Under the pieces are notes generated by a model, which did no database searches, had not been told where the DNA came from, and was given only the letters and a program-made list of their open reading frames with translations. From the NCBI GenBank assembly GCA_021234535.1, contig CM037840.1:7615094-7679093 (forward strand): DNA of 64,000 nt, written 5' to 3'. The stretch's first letter is position 1. The number at the start of each line of letters is the position of its first letter. Origin of the DNA: Stichopus chloronotus. Lineage: Eukaryota; Echinodermata; Holothuroidea; Aspidochirotida; Stichopodidae. This document shows, in pieces, positions 50,425-61,420 of the stretch. The position numbers were made by a program, and so were the translations under genes.

Positions 50425-50500
50425 TGCAAATGCATACATACATACATACATACACACACATACATACTTACACGCACACATACACACACACAAATGCATG
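50425..50500. repeat. CATA/CA microsatellite
   Basis: A short gcaaat repeat is followed by (catA)n grading into (ca)n, then caaatgcatg. Simple-sequence DNA. Confidence 0.9.
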
Positions 50501-52145
50501 ATTACAAAGGTTACGACTATCATCGAAACCAAAAAGCAACAGGTCATAACCTTTTTTTGGTATCTTTGCTTGCTTGGGTTAGCTTACTTTTCAGTTTACT
50601 TGGTGTAGGGCAGTTGAACTGTTCGAAATGTTGTACATATCTTGTTCATATGTTGTATATATGTTGTATATATATATTGATAACACATATTTTAGTAATT
50701 TCAACTTTTGACCTGTGGTGACCATAGGTGACCTCTGTCCCACTTAATAGGATCATGAACTTAGCAAGGGCCATTTGCATGACAAATGCGAGGTGTTTCA
50801 TGTCGAGATTAGTTCACAAATTAGTTGTGACCCTTGCATAGGTGTTGACCCAATGACATTTGTTCTCTGCTTGAAAGAGTGATCATTTGCGTAGTTCAGG
50901 GCCATATTGACATGTGAAGTATGTGATTCAATAAGGTTCTCTAGTCTAAAATGTCACATGTACTTTAATGTACTAAATGTCACATGTCTTTAATATGATA
51001 CAGTGAACTCAACAAATCTTCCACTGGCACAGTCCAAAATGGGTCATGCACTTAATGTGTGCTATCAGCAGTCACATGTAAAATTCATCAGTCTCATGCA
51101 TACACACATGCTCCAACACTGCATAGATTACTCTACCTATGGCAAGGAATCACAAAGTGAGGAGTGTCAATGAAGTTTAGTACTTCCATCTGTACGAGGC
51201 TGTGCAACGAAATATCATACAATGTGGATTAACGTTACTAACGACCCTACATGACATGATCAAACAGAATATATATAACAAGTTTTTTTTTTTGTTGATA
51301 TGAGGTTATGCATTATGTGCTCGCTATGCTTCTCTATGAAACATCTTTTTACATAGCTAAATACAGTTCCAAATATAATTCCAAAATATGAAATACAAAA
51401 AGCTATAAACACACTACTAAAGCTGAAGCAAAGAATACTTAAACATATGGGATATGGACTGGTTAAATGTGTATACCATCTATTATTGTGGTCTCTTCAA
51501 CTTATGGACGTCAAGGAGAAATATCATCTTGAACAGTTTTTTTTTTTTCCAATGATCACATGCATGGCCCTAACCATGAGTGTTTCATATGTCGTGATTG
51601 ACCACATTTTTTTGTTCCTTGTAAGAATGGTTGTGATCTTCTGTCACAAATAAATATAAGTAAGATAAATACTAGAGATAAAGAAAAATGCTGTCGAGCA
51701 CACTTTTGCGAAAGAAATGAAACGATGGCACAAAGGAGTACAAGTTTTTATAAAAAAGTTGAATAAAATCATGAAACTCGATAAACCGAACAAAAGAAAG
51801 AATAAATAGTCATGTAGCAACACATATCACTGACTCAAAATGTCTTACATATATTTTAGAGATGGCAAGAGGAATGGTAATTCATGTACCAAAACATCCA
51901 CTATCGGACAGAATATGTCATTTCACTGATCAATGATCTTTGTAACAAAACAGAAGGAATACATGACATTTCTGTATGCAACAATTTCGGCAAAGTCATT
52001 TTAGAGGCTATTTGTAACTGACACTTCCTGTTGGGGTGATCTCATTACGATACTTGTGAAAAAAAAAAACCTGATTTGTTCAAACTTGTGTGATATGAGT
52101 TGATTTCATTAAAAAAAAGGGGGGGGGGGGACACACACTAAAAAT
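50501..52145. other. Non-coding stretch, nothing recognised
   Basis: AT-rich with T runs at about 51,285 and 51,539 and a G run at 52,120-52,130. No ORF has recognisable domains. Confidence 0.4.
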
Positions 52146-52149
52146 ACAG

Positions 52150-52409
52150 TCACCCAGTTTCAGTAATCAGTATAAATCTAGAAAACCAGGAACCTATACT
52201 GCCAGTCTCTCTCATCCTTTTCAAGACAGTGGTTCGGAAAGAGGAGTAGTTTGCGTGTCCACTTGGGAATAGGATTGAGCAGTCACATGCGTTTGCTATT
52301 GGGGAGCGTTCCTCTGGATGCACCTTGTTGATGGACACCTTTACTGTGATATTTGACAGGCAGGCAGCTCCAGTAGCAAATATTGCAACTACGTTGGCCT
52401 CTGAATCAT
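52150..52409 (-). CDS. Terminal exon of a spliced gene, unrecognised
   Basis: On the minus strand a good acceptor (ctgcttttccag) is followed by two bases that complete a codon, then 86 codons including the stop. The sequence has TGAACLSNITVKVS, NACDCSILFPSGHANYSSF and a basic RTTVLKRMRETG stretch. It contains three cysteines and two potential N-glycosylation sites (NIT, NYS). The incoming phase fits the donor of the signal-peptide exon at 54,834, so the join would give a secreted protein of about 129 residues. That would be an alternative to the ataxin-2-like end. No family recognised. Confidence 0.5.
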
Positions 52410-53492
52410 CTGGAAAAGCAGAAACGGAAAAGTGGCATTATTGTCAATCGAGGCTGCATCGCCCAAGTAAAATACTCACTTTCAGAGAATCTACAGGTTA
52501 AACTGTTTCAGTTTAGTTTTAAACCCATCCCCCAATCACATATACACAAACGCACGCACACACCCGCGTGAGTTGACAATTGCCGTCAATTGGGGACCCT
52601 TTCATGAAATCACACATACCAATCGGGGACCAATCTGGAATTGGGGACGGTCTCCGTTTCAAAGTTGGCTTTTAAATAGCCATCAAGCGATATATAATGG
52701 CGCCAAGAAGCTATCTATTGAATTTGAAGGAGTGTAGACGAAGTCCCCATTGAGATAGTGTTGGGTTACGTCCTCTTTTGCAGGTGTATGTGTGCAAGGT
52801 ACCATGTCCACAATTCCCTAGTGACAAACCGATACACACTCACTATTACAGTGATAAGTGTTAATTCAAAAAAATTTGAGCGCCCCCATTTTTTGTTGTG
52901 TATTATTACCCATCAATATATCCTACTACAATGTTTATCTACAGCCGTCCACGGTTGAATAGTAAAATGAAGGGGTCCCCGTTTGGCGGTATAAACATGT
53001 ACGCACCCACACGCACACACAAGCACACACACCCATTGGCTCGGACACGTTTTCATTTATACCACCCAACAGGACCCTCCTGTACCCATGGTCATTCTAT
53101 CATGGGGTACCGCTGGGGTGTCGCTACTCGTTCACGCCAAGCGTTTCCACGGCAACCATTCTCCCATGGGTGCATAGTACAATATATAGTTCCACTAGCC
53201 AAGTGACTACAGTATCTCATCTAGCCCCTATAGGGCAATGAGATAATAATATTTTTGTACCTTTTCATTCGATACTCCTTGAAAAGGAATATGGAATGTT
53301 ATGTAACAACAATGGAGTAAGACACAATCTGTTTTAGGTATTTTCTTTCCATTTTATTTTCTGTTCCTGTCAATATTACCACATTAACTTAGTAGTAGTC
53401 AAAGACATAAATATTAATTTCACACTAAAATCGAAACAATCAAAAAGGTCAATTCAGTTAGTCTTCAATCAAAATGCCTGATTTTTAAATTG

Positions 53493-54576
53493 CTATTTAT
53501 GAAGTTGTAATATTTTAACTCGTCGGTTCTTTCTTTTACGTTCCTTGCGTAGCTTAGCTTGGGCTTCTTGCTCACATCTCTTTTTCCATTCAGTCTCGTC
53601 AGCGAGGCGGCATGCTCTTTCCCACCTGAGCTTGTACTCTGGTGTGTCTTCCTTGATTAAGACGGTCCTGGGTGCGACAAGAAATGAATGAGAAATGTAC
53701 CGCACAAGAACTGTACAATGGCGACTCTCCTGAAGGGTACTTAAAAAAAAAGGCAAGTTGGATTTTTAATGCACGGATCATATTCAGGCTAACTTCAATT
53801 TGTTTTTACGATAAATCCCAGACTTGCACGTCTAATTTCAAATTTGAAATTAGATGCGTTTGAAAAAGTTTGAAACAGTGAGAAGTAACTCACGTGTACT
53901 CGGGCATTGCCTCATTGAACGTTGATTGATAATTGAAGTAAGCCTCGTTGGTTTTCAACATGTCGGCTGCTTCCCAGCCTTCGACCTGTTAGTGAGATAA
54001 TACTTTGTAGCAATATTTGAATCATTAATGTAGAATGATCGTGTTTGCTACTGAAAAAAATGTCATTTTTTTTACACGAGAGGTCGTGTTAACAGGGCCG
54101 GACCAACCCTCTAACAGTTGCTGGGGGAAGGGGATGGGTAATGTATGAAAGGGCACTCTGAAAATCTTTGTAGGGGGGTAAATATCTAAAAGCGCCCTTT
54201 GAGCAAATCTCATTACCTGTGAAAAGGGCACTTTCATTTGTCAAAATGAGCACGTGTCTCAATTTATTTTGGGGGAGGGGGAATTGCACCTTTTTCCCCC
54301 TGGGCGGGGGCCATCCCTTGCTGGCCTCTAGGTGAAAGAAAACGTGACTCAGCTTTTCTGATCTAATTGATCACTTCAAATGCAGTGTTTCTAGATTGAT
54401 AACCCATCATTTTAGTGAAAGATGCAAAGCATAGCGTTCTAAACACATGTCTAAAACATTTACCTGATGTAAATCAAGGCCACAGTCAGTGACGTCACTT
54501 GTTTCCTCTCATTTGATTAGTTCTCGAGGGGCAGAGTATGACTTTGGACCAATCATATCTTCGTCATAGAGGATAG
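53493..54576 (-). CDS. Ataxin-2-like LsmAD exons (three exons, one in-frame TGA)
   Basis: Exons at 54,576-54,464, 53,985-53,894 and 53,667-53,493 have clean AG/GT borders (gcag; cag and gtaaat; acag and gtgagt; ccag) and join in one frame to a TAG. The product has MIGPKSYSAPRELIK, a TGA at 54,511-54,509, then CGLDLHQVEGWEAADMLKTN and YQSTFNEAMPEYTT. Next come DTPEYKLRW and ERACRLADE, and a strongly basic tail. The GW-x4-M-x3-NE...ST(F/Y)...YT...A..LA.E pattern is that of the LsmAD domain, which in ataxin-2 follows the Lsm domain. The TGA falls where ataxin-2 proteins commonly have a Trp (TGG), so a one-base change is likely. No Lsm domain or PAM2 motif was found nearby. Probably a partial, diverged duplicate. 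Confidence 0.6.
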
Positions 54577-54833
54577 CTGCATGAGCAAGAGAATTAATAA
54601 ATATTCATGACAATGTATTTACCCAAATATGAATCCTACTATGATACCGTTACCAAACCTTTATATGGATGTTCGCAAAATGACGTCATGAGTCAAATTC
54701 AGCGACATCATAATAATACCAAGAAAACTCCTCCACTAAAATAGTTTAAAAGAGTTTTACATTCTAGCTAAAATAGTTTACATGGAATCATGTTTAAGAA
54801 AGTGTCTATCGGACAAGAACAATTTGAGCTTAC

Positions 54834-54963
54834 CTTGGTAATTCTGGTGTTTCTCATTTCTTTGATGGTATGTGTTCGGTTCACCAACCTCGGACTGTTG
54901 TTGACAGCTTAGAAGTATATGCAACACAACGTAAGTTGTAGTAACCAATATACAAATTTTCAT
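54834..54963 (-). CDS. Signal-peptide first exon
   Basis: The minus-strand ATG at 54,963 opens a hydrophobic leader (MKICILVTTTYVVLHILL) ending near SCQQQ. A polar N/Q/H-rich segment follows, then a donor (ccaag followed by gtaagc) in phase 1. Two downstream exons accept this phase: 54,576 (ataxin-2-like) and 52,409 (unrecognised). If the ATG is not used, an internal acceptor (caacaacag) would join it in another frame to the exon ending at 56,114. The first reading keeps a convincing signal peptide and is preferred. Confidence 0.45.
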
Positions 54964-55739
54964 TACTTATGTGGAAATGAGTTCATCATTTATAACAAGG
55001 TAAAGCTAAAAGTATGATCACCTTAGAATCGATTAGCTTCGTTTGATGATGATGTTTTTACTACGCTCTTTGAAGTACATGTAACGCATAGTAAAAAAAA
55101 AAACTGCATTTTGCACTATTGACCAAATTAATAGTTAAAAACGTTGAAAATACCCACAATTTTCATCAAAATTCATCAACCATTGACCACAAAGAAATGT
55201 CTGGTTTGCAATTATCATCCTGAATAAACATAAGCCGAATATGCGAATTTGTGACGTTGAGGGTGAGACTCCAAATACGGTAATAGATTTAAATACAACT
55301 TCAACCGGTCATCATTTACGCTTTCACTCTGTAACTTCTGCATGTGGCCAGCTTTTATCTTTTATTTTTGAATATATGCCTGTTACTCTGTCTTCAAGAC
55401 AATTGAACTGTTTAAAGCCGTGATGGATTTAGGACGTCTAAATTAGTCTTCCATTATGTAACGTAGATCTTGCCATTGATTTTTTTGTTAAATCATGAGG
55501 TAAATCTCCCATACTATAATTTGACCTACTTAAGGGGAATTTAGACCATAGCTATGCTAGTGTTGAATTTATCTTTTGATTTTTATCAGGTTTTTTGAGT
55601 AATTAACTTTTTTGCAAAACTAGTATGTGTGTTTATTCATTTATATTTTAGAGTTGTGAGTGTCACATTTGTTGTCACAAATTTCCAAAGGTAGAGAAAA
55701 AGTGAGTGATATATAAATGGCTGTTGACCATGCCAGATG

Positions 55740-56045
55740 ACATAATAAAGGTAACATTTCAACATGGGACCTTTATGGGCCCCATAGCCACAAACATATG
55801 GGGCTTATATGACTTTGCACACAAGATTCATAAGGAGTCCATTGGTCAGCCCAGATAACCCATTTGAACAGTACGGGGTATTTGTCATGGGCAACTGTCC
55901 CCTATGTGCCATAACTATCCCACATGTGCCACAGGGATATCTGGTCTGGCTCACATAGGCCCCTTATGAATCGTGGGTTGAAACTCATATGGATCCCGTA
56001 TGGTTTCACCTATATGGGGCTCATGTAGGCTTAATTCCTACCTGG
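55740..56045. repeat. Dispersed repeat rich in 'catatggg' motifs
   Basis: The words atgggccccatag, catatggggct, catgtgccacag and tatggggctcatgtagg recur in both orientations. They end at ctacctggg, the pattern of an old inverted-repeat element in an intron or intergenic spacer. Limits are approximate. Confidence 0.4.
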
Positions 56046-56113
56046 GAAACGACAGATCGACAAGTTTAATTTGAAAATTGAATCCAAGTCTAAGCTGTGT
56101 ACCATGGACCTAC

Positions 56114-58061
56114 CTTGAACTGATAATCCCTTCACAAAATTTATCGTCACAGCCCACCTCTGTGTCCTCAGAGATGCTCTGCCAGAGAAAGGAAAGGTAG
56201 ACAACATCGTGCTTCATCTTCATCAAATAATTGGATCTCATTTCAAATTTGAACAACAATAGGTGATGGGGTAAAACAACATAGAGAGCTTGACAGCAAT
56301 ACATGTACGTCATAATAATTATTTTTTTTTCTATTGTAATTTGATAAAAGTAATAAACTAATGAACGTAAAATATGCATTACGATACATTGAAATGTTCA
56401 ATGTAACATTCGCATTGTTACCAGATTTGACATTGTCATGTCCTACCTGTGGAAGACCCTCGAGACCAGTAAGGAGCTCTGACGGAATGTCGACGAGAGT
56501 AAATCTATGGTAGTCGATGTGAATCGCCGGTCCAGAAGGGATTGATTTGTACATTGTTCGTGCAATGTCACATGCGACTGCAAGAGTGATGCAAATACAC
56601 CATTATGAGTTACTACTAGTGATACTGAGTCAGACAGAACTTCAGAAGGTTTCGGGATTGTAAAGTCGATTAATAACGGCCTCTGAAAATTCTTGAATGA
56701 AGCAAATCCAGGTATATCTGTTCAGTTAGTTTTAGATTTTTCAAAAATTTCTCGCGAGTGACGTACAGTGCCGTTGAGAAATTGATGGAAAAGCCTGCAC
56801 GTGAACTCACTTGTAAGGTCAAGGGTCAAGTCGTGGAAGTGGTAAGGTTGATATAGGACAACTTCCATTCCTGTTCTCTCTCCATGGTTCCTGTACCGCC
56901 TTGGGTAGTAAAATGATCTCTCATAGAGGAGACACGTATTGACCGCGGCAATCATGGTGTCGAAAACTCGAACGACCTGGATGGCGGCTGTGTGAAAGAC
57001 GGTCACATACTTGTTACTTGTCGTACAGGTCTTTATCCCTTATAGCGCCCTTATTTGGACTCACCACACCTGTCATATTTACATCAAAAACACTATCTTT
57101 GAATCATCCAACCAATAGGGTCAATTCAAGCACCTTACCACTGACGTCAACTTGAGAGCATGGGACTGCCGTACGGCAGTTTGTTGAGAGCATTGTTGCC
57201 AAGTAGTGCGTTCCGTGAATCGCTGACAATAAAAAGAAAAAAAAGTGTTGTGTAATGGTCATATCGTAAGTTAATGAACTGGAAATATATAAAGGTTCCA
57301 AAACCGTTCCCATGTTAAAATTACTTGAAAACAAAGTTGACAGTGAAGGATACTCACGTGGTCAAGCAAATGTCATTACTTGGTTGACTCAACTTGAGTC
57401 GAGAAGCAAGAACTTCCTTATTTGTGATCTGGTCCTAAGAAACAGGAAGTAACAAAAGAGAAACATCTAACCACAGTGAAATAAGAAACTAAGTGTGATG
57501 TATTTGATTCACCAGAATTTCTACCAAAGTTCTTTTGTGTCACTTTTTTTCCTCATTTGGACAGAGAAATAGAAAATTCTATGGCGGTCTGAACTACCAA
57601 ACATGTAGGAATCTGCTCAGTTCCTTTAAATTAATGACCCAAATCATTACATTATTAAAATGATTTTTGGGGGACGCCTGGGGAGGAAGGGGTTACCTTG
57701 TTTTCAAGGAGATAGAATTCAGGGTTCGATCTATTCTTGTTGGTGTTGTGCGCTGTGAGACGACGCTGAATTAGATATTTCAGTCGAAAGTGAGTGTTCT
57801 CTGCAGGGAGAAATAATAAGAATGATAACTTTTGACGTAATTAAAATTGAAATTGTTCGGTCTCCGGCTGTGAAATTAGAAGAAAGGACACTACTGTGAT
57901 CAGGAGTATATGGGTGCCTGTTTGAGACGTCACTATCATTCGATGAAAAGTATATAGCTGGTGATATTCTTCTTGTAACAAACTTGTAACAAACTTACTT
58001 TGTCGAATCTGACGCATTTGTCTCTTCACCAACTTCTCGGGGGTCTTGATGGAGACGTTTT
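56114..58061 (-). CDS. Seven-exon gene segment, unrecognised protein
   Basis: Minus-strand exons at 58,061-57,999, 57,800-57,697, 57,434-57,380, 57,222-57,139, 56,987-56,811, 56,577-56,447 and 56,178-56,114 have AG/GT borders and join without a phase conflict into about 226 residues. The third exon must use donor ccaa|gtaatg; the stronger gtgagt donor 22 nt later would instead run into a stop in exon 4. The product starts basic (KTPEKLVKRQMRQIRQ), then has LKYLIQRRLTAHN, IHGTHYLATMLSTNC, VVRVFDTMIAAVNTCLLYER and YPRRYRNHGERTGMEVVLY. Next come IACDIARTMYKSIPSG and IDYHRFTLVDIPSELLTGLE. The last exon ends in phase 2 and its partner is unknown. No transmembrane segment and no family recognised. 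A spare mini-exon at 60,167-60,114 resembles the first. Confidence 0.6.
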
Positions 58062-58389
58062 CTAGAAGGACAAATAACAATGTCGCCACATTATTTTACC
58101 TTTGATAATATTACTGCGACGAGTATAGGCGCTTATAATCCAGTTGGAAGCATTGGCGGGTTCAAGGGGGCCAACCGGAATCATGGCTACAGCCAAAGGT
58201 GGGCCAAAAATAAATTGTTAATAAAACTTACACCAATGAAAACGAAATGTTAAAAAGAAAATTAACTTCACAATTGCACACTTTTGTTTTAACAAATGGC
58301 ATCTAAGGGCTTTTTGCTTTAGCAGATCCCCCCTTAGAATCCTCCCCATATCATTATATTGTTTCCTCCTCTAGTTTCTACATAATTGC

Positions 58390-58880
58390 TATGTCCACCG
58401 TTCTTCCCAATACTCTGCTGCTTGTCTCTGGAATAATCTCCCAGTTAAAGTCAAAGAAGCAAGACCGCTCACAGATTTCAAGACCTTACTTAAAGGGGAA
58501 ATCAGGGTTTGACTGAGAAAATTCTCCTTCAGTTGATTTTTCTTTCTAAACTGATTGTTCACCAAAATATAGAGAAGTTGGGGAGGTGATTGAAGGAAAA
58601 AGAAACGGTGATTATTGCGCTAATTACTGTTAAAGGAGAACTCGTAATATTTGTCGGGTACAACTTAACGTTCATACAAGACAAGACAGCCTCCTGTATA
58701 CGATTACTACCGAATTTGACTCATTTCTCGAAAATTTCCACATGTTTTGAGATAATCTTGATCATATTTGTTAGTTATAAGTCATTTACAGATACCGGTG
58801 GGGAATTGTAGTAAAACAAATTGTGAAAATAAACCCTGATTCCCCCTTTAAAAACTTATCTTTTCTCCAGTCAATGACTT
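58390..58880 (+). mobile_element. LINE 3' fragment interrupted by a MITE
   Basis: Before the MITE (58,396-58,489) the plus strand encodes HRSSQYSAACLWNNLPVKVK and then EARPLTDFKTL. This is the WN.LP...R....FK..LK signature at the very C-terminus of CR1/L2-type reverse transcriptase ORFs. The continuation (AAACTTATCTTTTCT, about 58,852) resumes after the MITE. Only the extreme 3' end of the LINE is kept. Confidence 0.7.
58494..58847. mobile_element. TTAA-flanked MITE, copy 2
   Basis: This 354-bp element has the same ends (AGGGGAAATCAGGG and the inverse) and about 88% internal identity to 20,968-21,327. It has perfect TTAA on both sides (58,490-58,493 and 58,848-58,851). It sits inside a LINE fragment whose coding signature continues on the left, confirming insertion. 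Confidence 0.9.
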
Positions 58881-59260
58881 TTCACATCCTCCCTTTTTTT
58901 CAACGCAAAGGGACTGCGTTTTGCGTTTCATAACTTACTTTGCATGATTATTTATAATTATGATACTGGCATTTAGTTTAACCCCTCCCAATCAAGGTTT
59001 TTGGCAATGACCGAGTACAATTATGATTCATTGTCAACCTGAATTCGCAGATAGTCAGTATTCCCCGCCACCCTACCTAAAACATAGATCACGGAGCTCT
59101 TGACTTGATGTACATTACACTAGTTAAGGCAATATAAAATTTAACTACGTTTTGTTTTATACTAATTTCTTTCCATTCCATTTGCGGCATATCGTAGACA
59201 GTGATCTGTTAGGAAGTCAGTTATTAGTTATATCACATCATGGATGTTATAGTTCTGTAC

Positions 59261-59473
59261 CTTAATTGGTAGACGGACCTCTTCAATGTAGCCTACCGAC
59301 AACGTTAGGTAGGTGTCACTTGTCCCGGAACTAATAAATATTTTCTGTGCGTCAGCTGCTACGATCTTACAATTCAGACTTTTACTCAAAGCCTGTTCAG
59401 ACTGTATGTATCGACTGAGTGAGAAGATTTTCCGTTCACCAAACACACACTCTATATACATGATATCATGCAT
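59261..59473 (-). CDS. Candidate exon, unrecognised
   Basis: The minus-strand open frame has MYIECVFGERKIFSLSRYIQ and IVAADAQKIFISSGTSDTYL, then VGYIEEVRLPIK. It ends at a good donor (attaag|gtacag) in phase 0. Composition is protein-like, but no polypyrimidine-rich acceptor precedes it. It may start at the ATG at 59,473. Its phase does not fit the neighbouring exons at 60,167 or 58,061, so it belongs to another transcript or is not coding. Confidence 0.3.
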
Positions 59474-60113
59474 TTTGACAAGTCTGTCGACCTCAGTCTC
59501 CTATATCTTCCTTTTAATGTCTCTGACCACAACCTTGAACCTTGTCGTGTGTATCAGGAATACAAAACAATGGATTTGGTGTCACCAAAACATGAATCTT
59601 TCATCAGTTTTCACATAATAAAACATTGTCACGAAATGAAAACAAGAATGCAACCTAAGATACCCACTTCATGTTTTTTGATGATGTCAAACATCGGCCT
59701 ATGTGTCGCAGAATTTCAGTTTTTCTTTCACAGCCAAGTCAGAGTATATACAAGCTAAATATAGAATGTAAAATTTCCATCATCACCTCTTTTATTTATA
59801 TACCAGGAAATGTATTGCCCGACGCATGATTCAAGTGTGTACGGGATGGTTCATGAGTTAACATTTGCCACACCCCTCTTTGGAATATTCATCAAAAAGA
59901 AAAAAAAAAAGAAAAATATCGAATCAAGAATATGACCATAGCAAATACCTCGCCATAGAAAAAAAAGTGTCGTAACCAGAACGCTAGTTGCAGAGACACA
60001 CCATAGCCTATAGTGATCCCTCCATGCACATTTCAATATTATACTTATCTAGTGCACATTTCAAACAAATAGGCTAGTATATATAGGAGAATTAAATACA
60101 AGAATCACCCAAC

Positions 60114-60167
60114 CCTGTCTAAGCTGACGTGTCTTGATCGATCTCTTCATAACCTTCTCGGGGATAT
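60114..60167 (-). CDS. Mini-exon duplicate (IPEKVMKRSIKTRQLRQ)
   Basis: An acceptor (tataacag) and a weak donor (cagg|gttggg) bound 54 nt coding IPEKVMKRSIKTRQLRQ. This aligns with KTPEKLVKRQMRQIRQ of the exon at 58,061-57,999. Both exons are phase 1-1, so they can be included singly or together without shifting the frame, as expected after exon duplication. Confidence 0.45.
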
Positions 60168-60895
60168 CTGTTATAAAGACAAATGACGTCATGATGACGT
60201 TTTATTTATAAAATTTATTTAGTTCGCTTCACTCAAATGAACAAAGATGATATAGGTTATTATAAACATTACAGACTCTTTTTCTTCTGCAGGTACGGAG
60301 ATAAACCACTACAATGCATTTCTCAACGACAACTGAGTAGAAATTGGATCGACAGTAGATATTTTGATCACATGATCCTTAAATCGACTAAAAACATTAA
60401 AGCTTAATTTTTTCTGGCCGAAACGAAACTTTCATTTTACTACGTGATATCTGTAAACGGAGAGATTTGCGTTGCACGAGTTGCACCATGACCATTAGCA
60501 TCACCATTGTCACATAGATGAAATATATGTCATACTAAGGATGGGATAGTCATCAAATAATAGCACTGAGCCTATACGGTGAGGGGGGGGGGGGGTGTAA
60601 GAGTTTCTACCCACTGTGGCATATATATATATATGGACAAAAGGTTTTGCAAGAGGGACCTTCATTTCTTAAGTATATTCCTGTTAATTATTCTCGAAGA
60701 ATCCTGTCCGTTCTTAATGCAGAACTATGTATAGAACCCCTGTTTTCTTAGAGTGAACTGTGGTTTGCTACATCATGTCAAAACACTAAGTATATAAGAA
60801 TGGCCTTGACAGTACTCAGTATCGGGCTGACTACAGGATTTTTAAGTTTGAGAGAATATAAAGATTCACCAACATAAACTGCAGGACCTTAAATA

Positions 60896-61093
60896 TTGTT
60901 CCCTCTTAAAGATGCACTTATACTTACCGGTGGCTTAGACGATCATGGAGAGAGAAATATCATAGATCAAACTGATCCAATTGCTGCGGGTAAAAAAATA
61001 AGCGAAATACTCACCGACTTTCTTTCTTCTCCCTCGAATTATAAACATAAAAGTTTCAAGGAGAAAGTAAGTGACATCAAGAATTATGATTAG
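60896..61093 (+). CDS. Short ORF of protein-like composition
   Basis: The plus-strand frame has LKDALILTGGLDDHGERNI and IAAGKKISEILTDFLSSPSN, then a lysine-rich end and a TAG. Its composition is unlike the AT-driven chance ORFs around it. No splice context, domain or neighbour supports it. It may be a remnant of a transposon protein. Confidence 0.25.
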   Translation: MFPLKDALILTGGLDDHGERNIIDQTDPIAAGKKISEILTDFLSSPSNYKHKSFKEKVSDIKNYD

Positions 61094-61186
61094 CAAAAAA
61101 AGCAGTGGAAACATCGTTTCAAATTCTTCGCGCAGATAAAATACAGCTTGATCGTTGTATATATCGATATGAAGTGATTGTACATT

Positions 61187-61400
61187 ACCGTGTGAATCTC
61201 ACTTTGTAAACAGACCTAATGCATTCGTGTGTGACGCAATAGAGATGGTCACACGCAGAGCAAAGAACGTGCGCTTCCTCGATGCGGATAATACAAAGCG
61301 CGCTCAGAGTAAAATGCGCGGGATCGTTCGATCGTCTGATCACATCATGGAAAATGAAAATAGTCATAATCAGCGCCATACATAGAGAGAGTTTGGCCAA
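61187..61400 (-). CDS. Candidate signal-peptide exon, cysteine-rich
   Basis: The minus-strand ATG at 61,400 gives MAKLSLCMALIMTIFIFHDV, a plausible leader. A segment with VLCSACDHLYCVTHECIRSV follows, and a donor (cacg|gtaatg) ends it in phase 2, or aaa|gtgaga in phase 0. Neither fits the next known exon (60,167, phase 1). It may be the first exon of an undetected gene or chance. Confidence 0.3.
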
Positions 61401-61420
61401 CTATATATGGCTCTGGTTAT

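Noticed and set aside
52898..53206. 102-codon plus-strand ORF
   Set aside because: Driven by a CA microsatellite in the middle; no domain or context.
54509..54511. TGA as selenocysteine codon
   Set aside because: The position corresponds to a common Trp in ataxin-2 proteins and no SECIS-like context was identified; TGG-to-TGA mutation is simpler.
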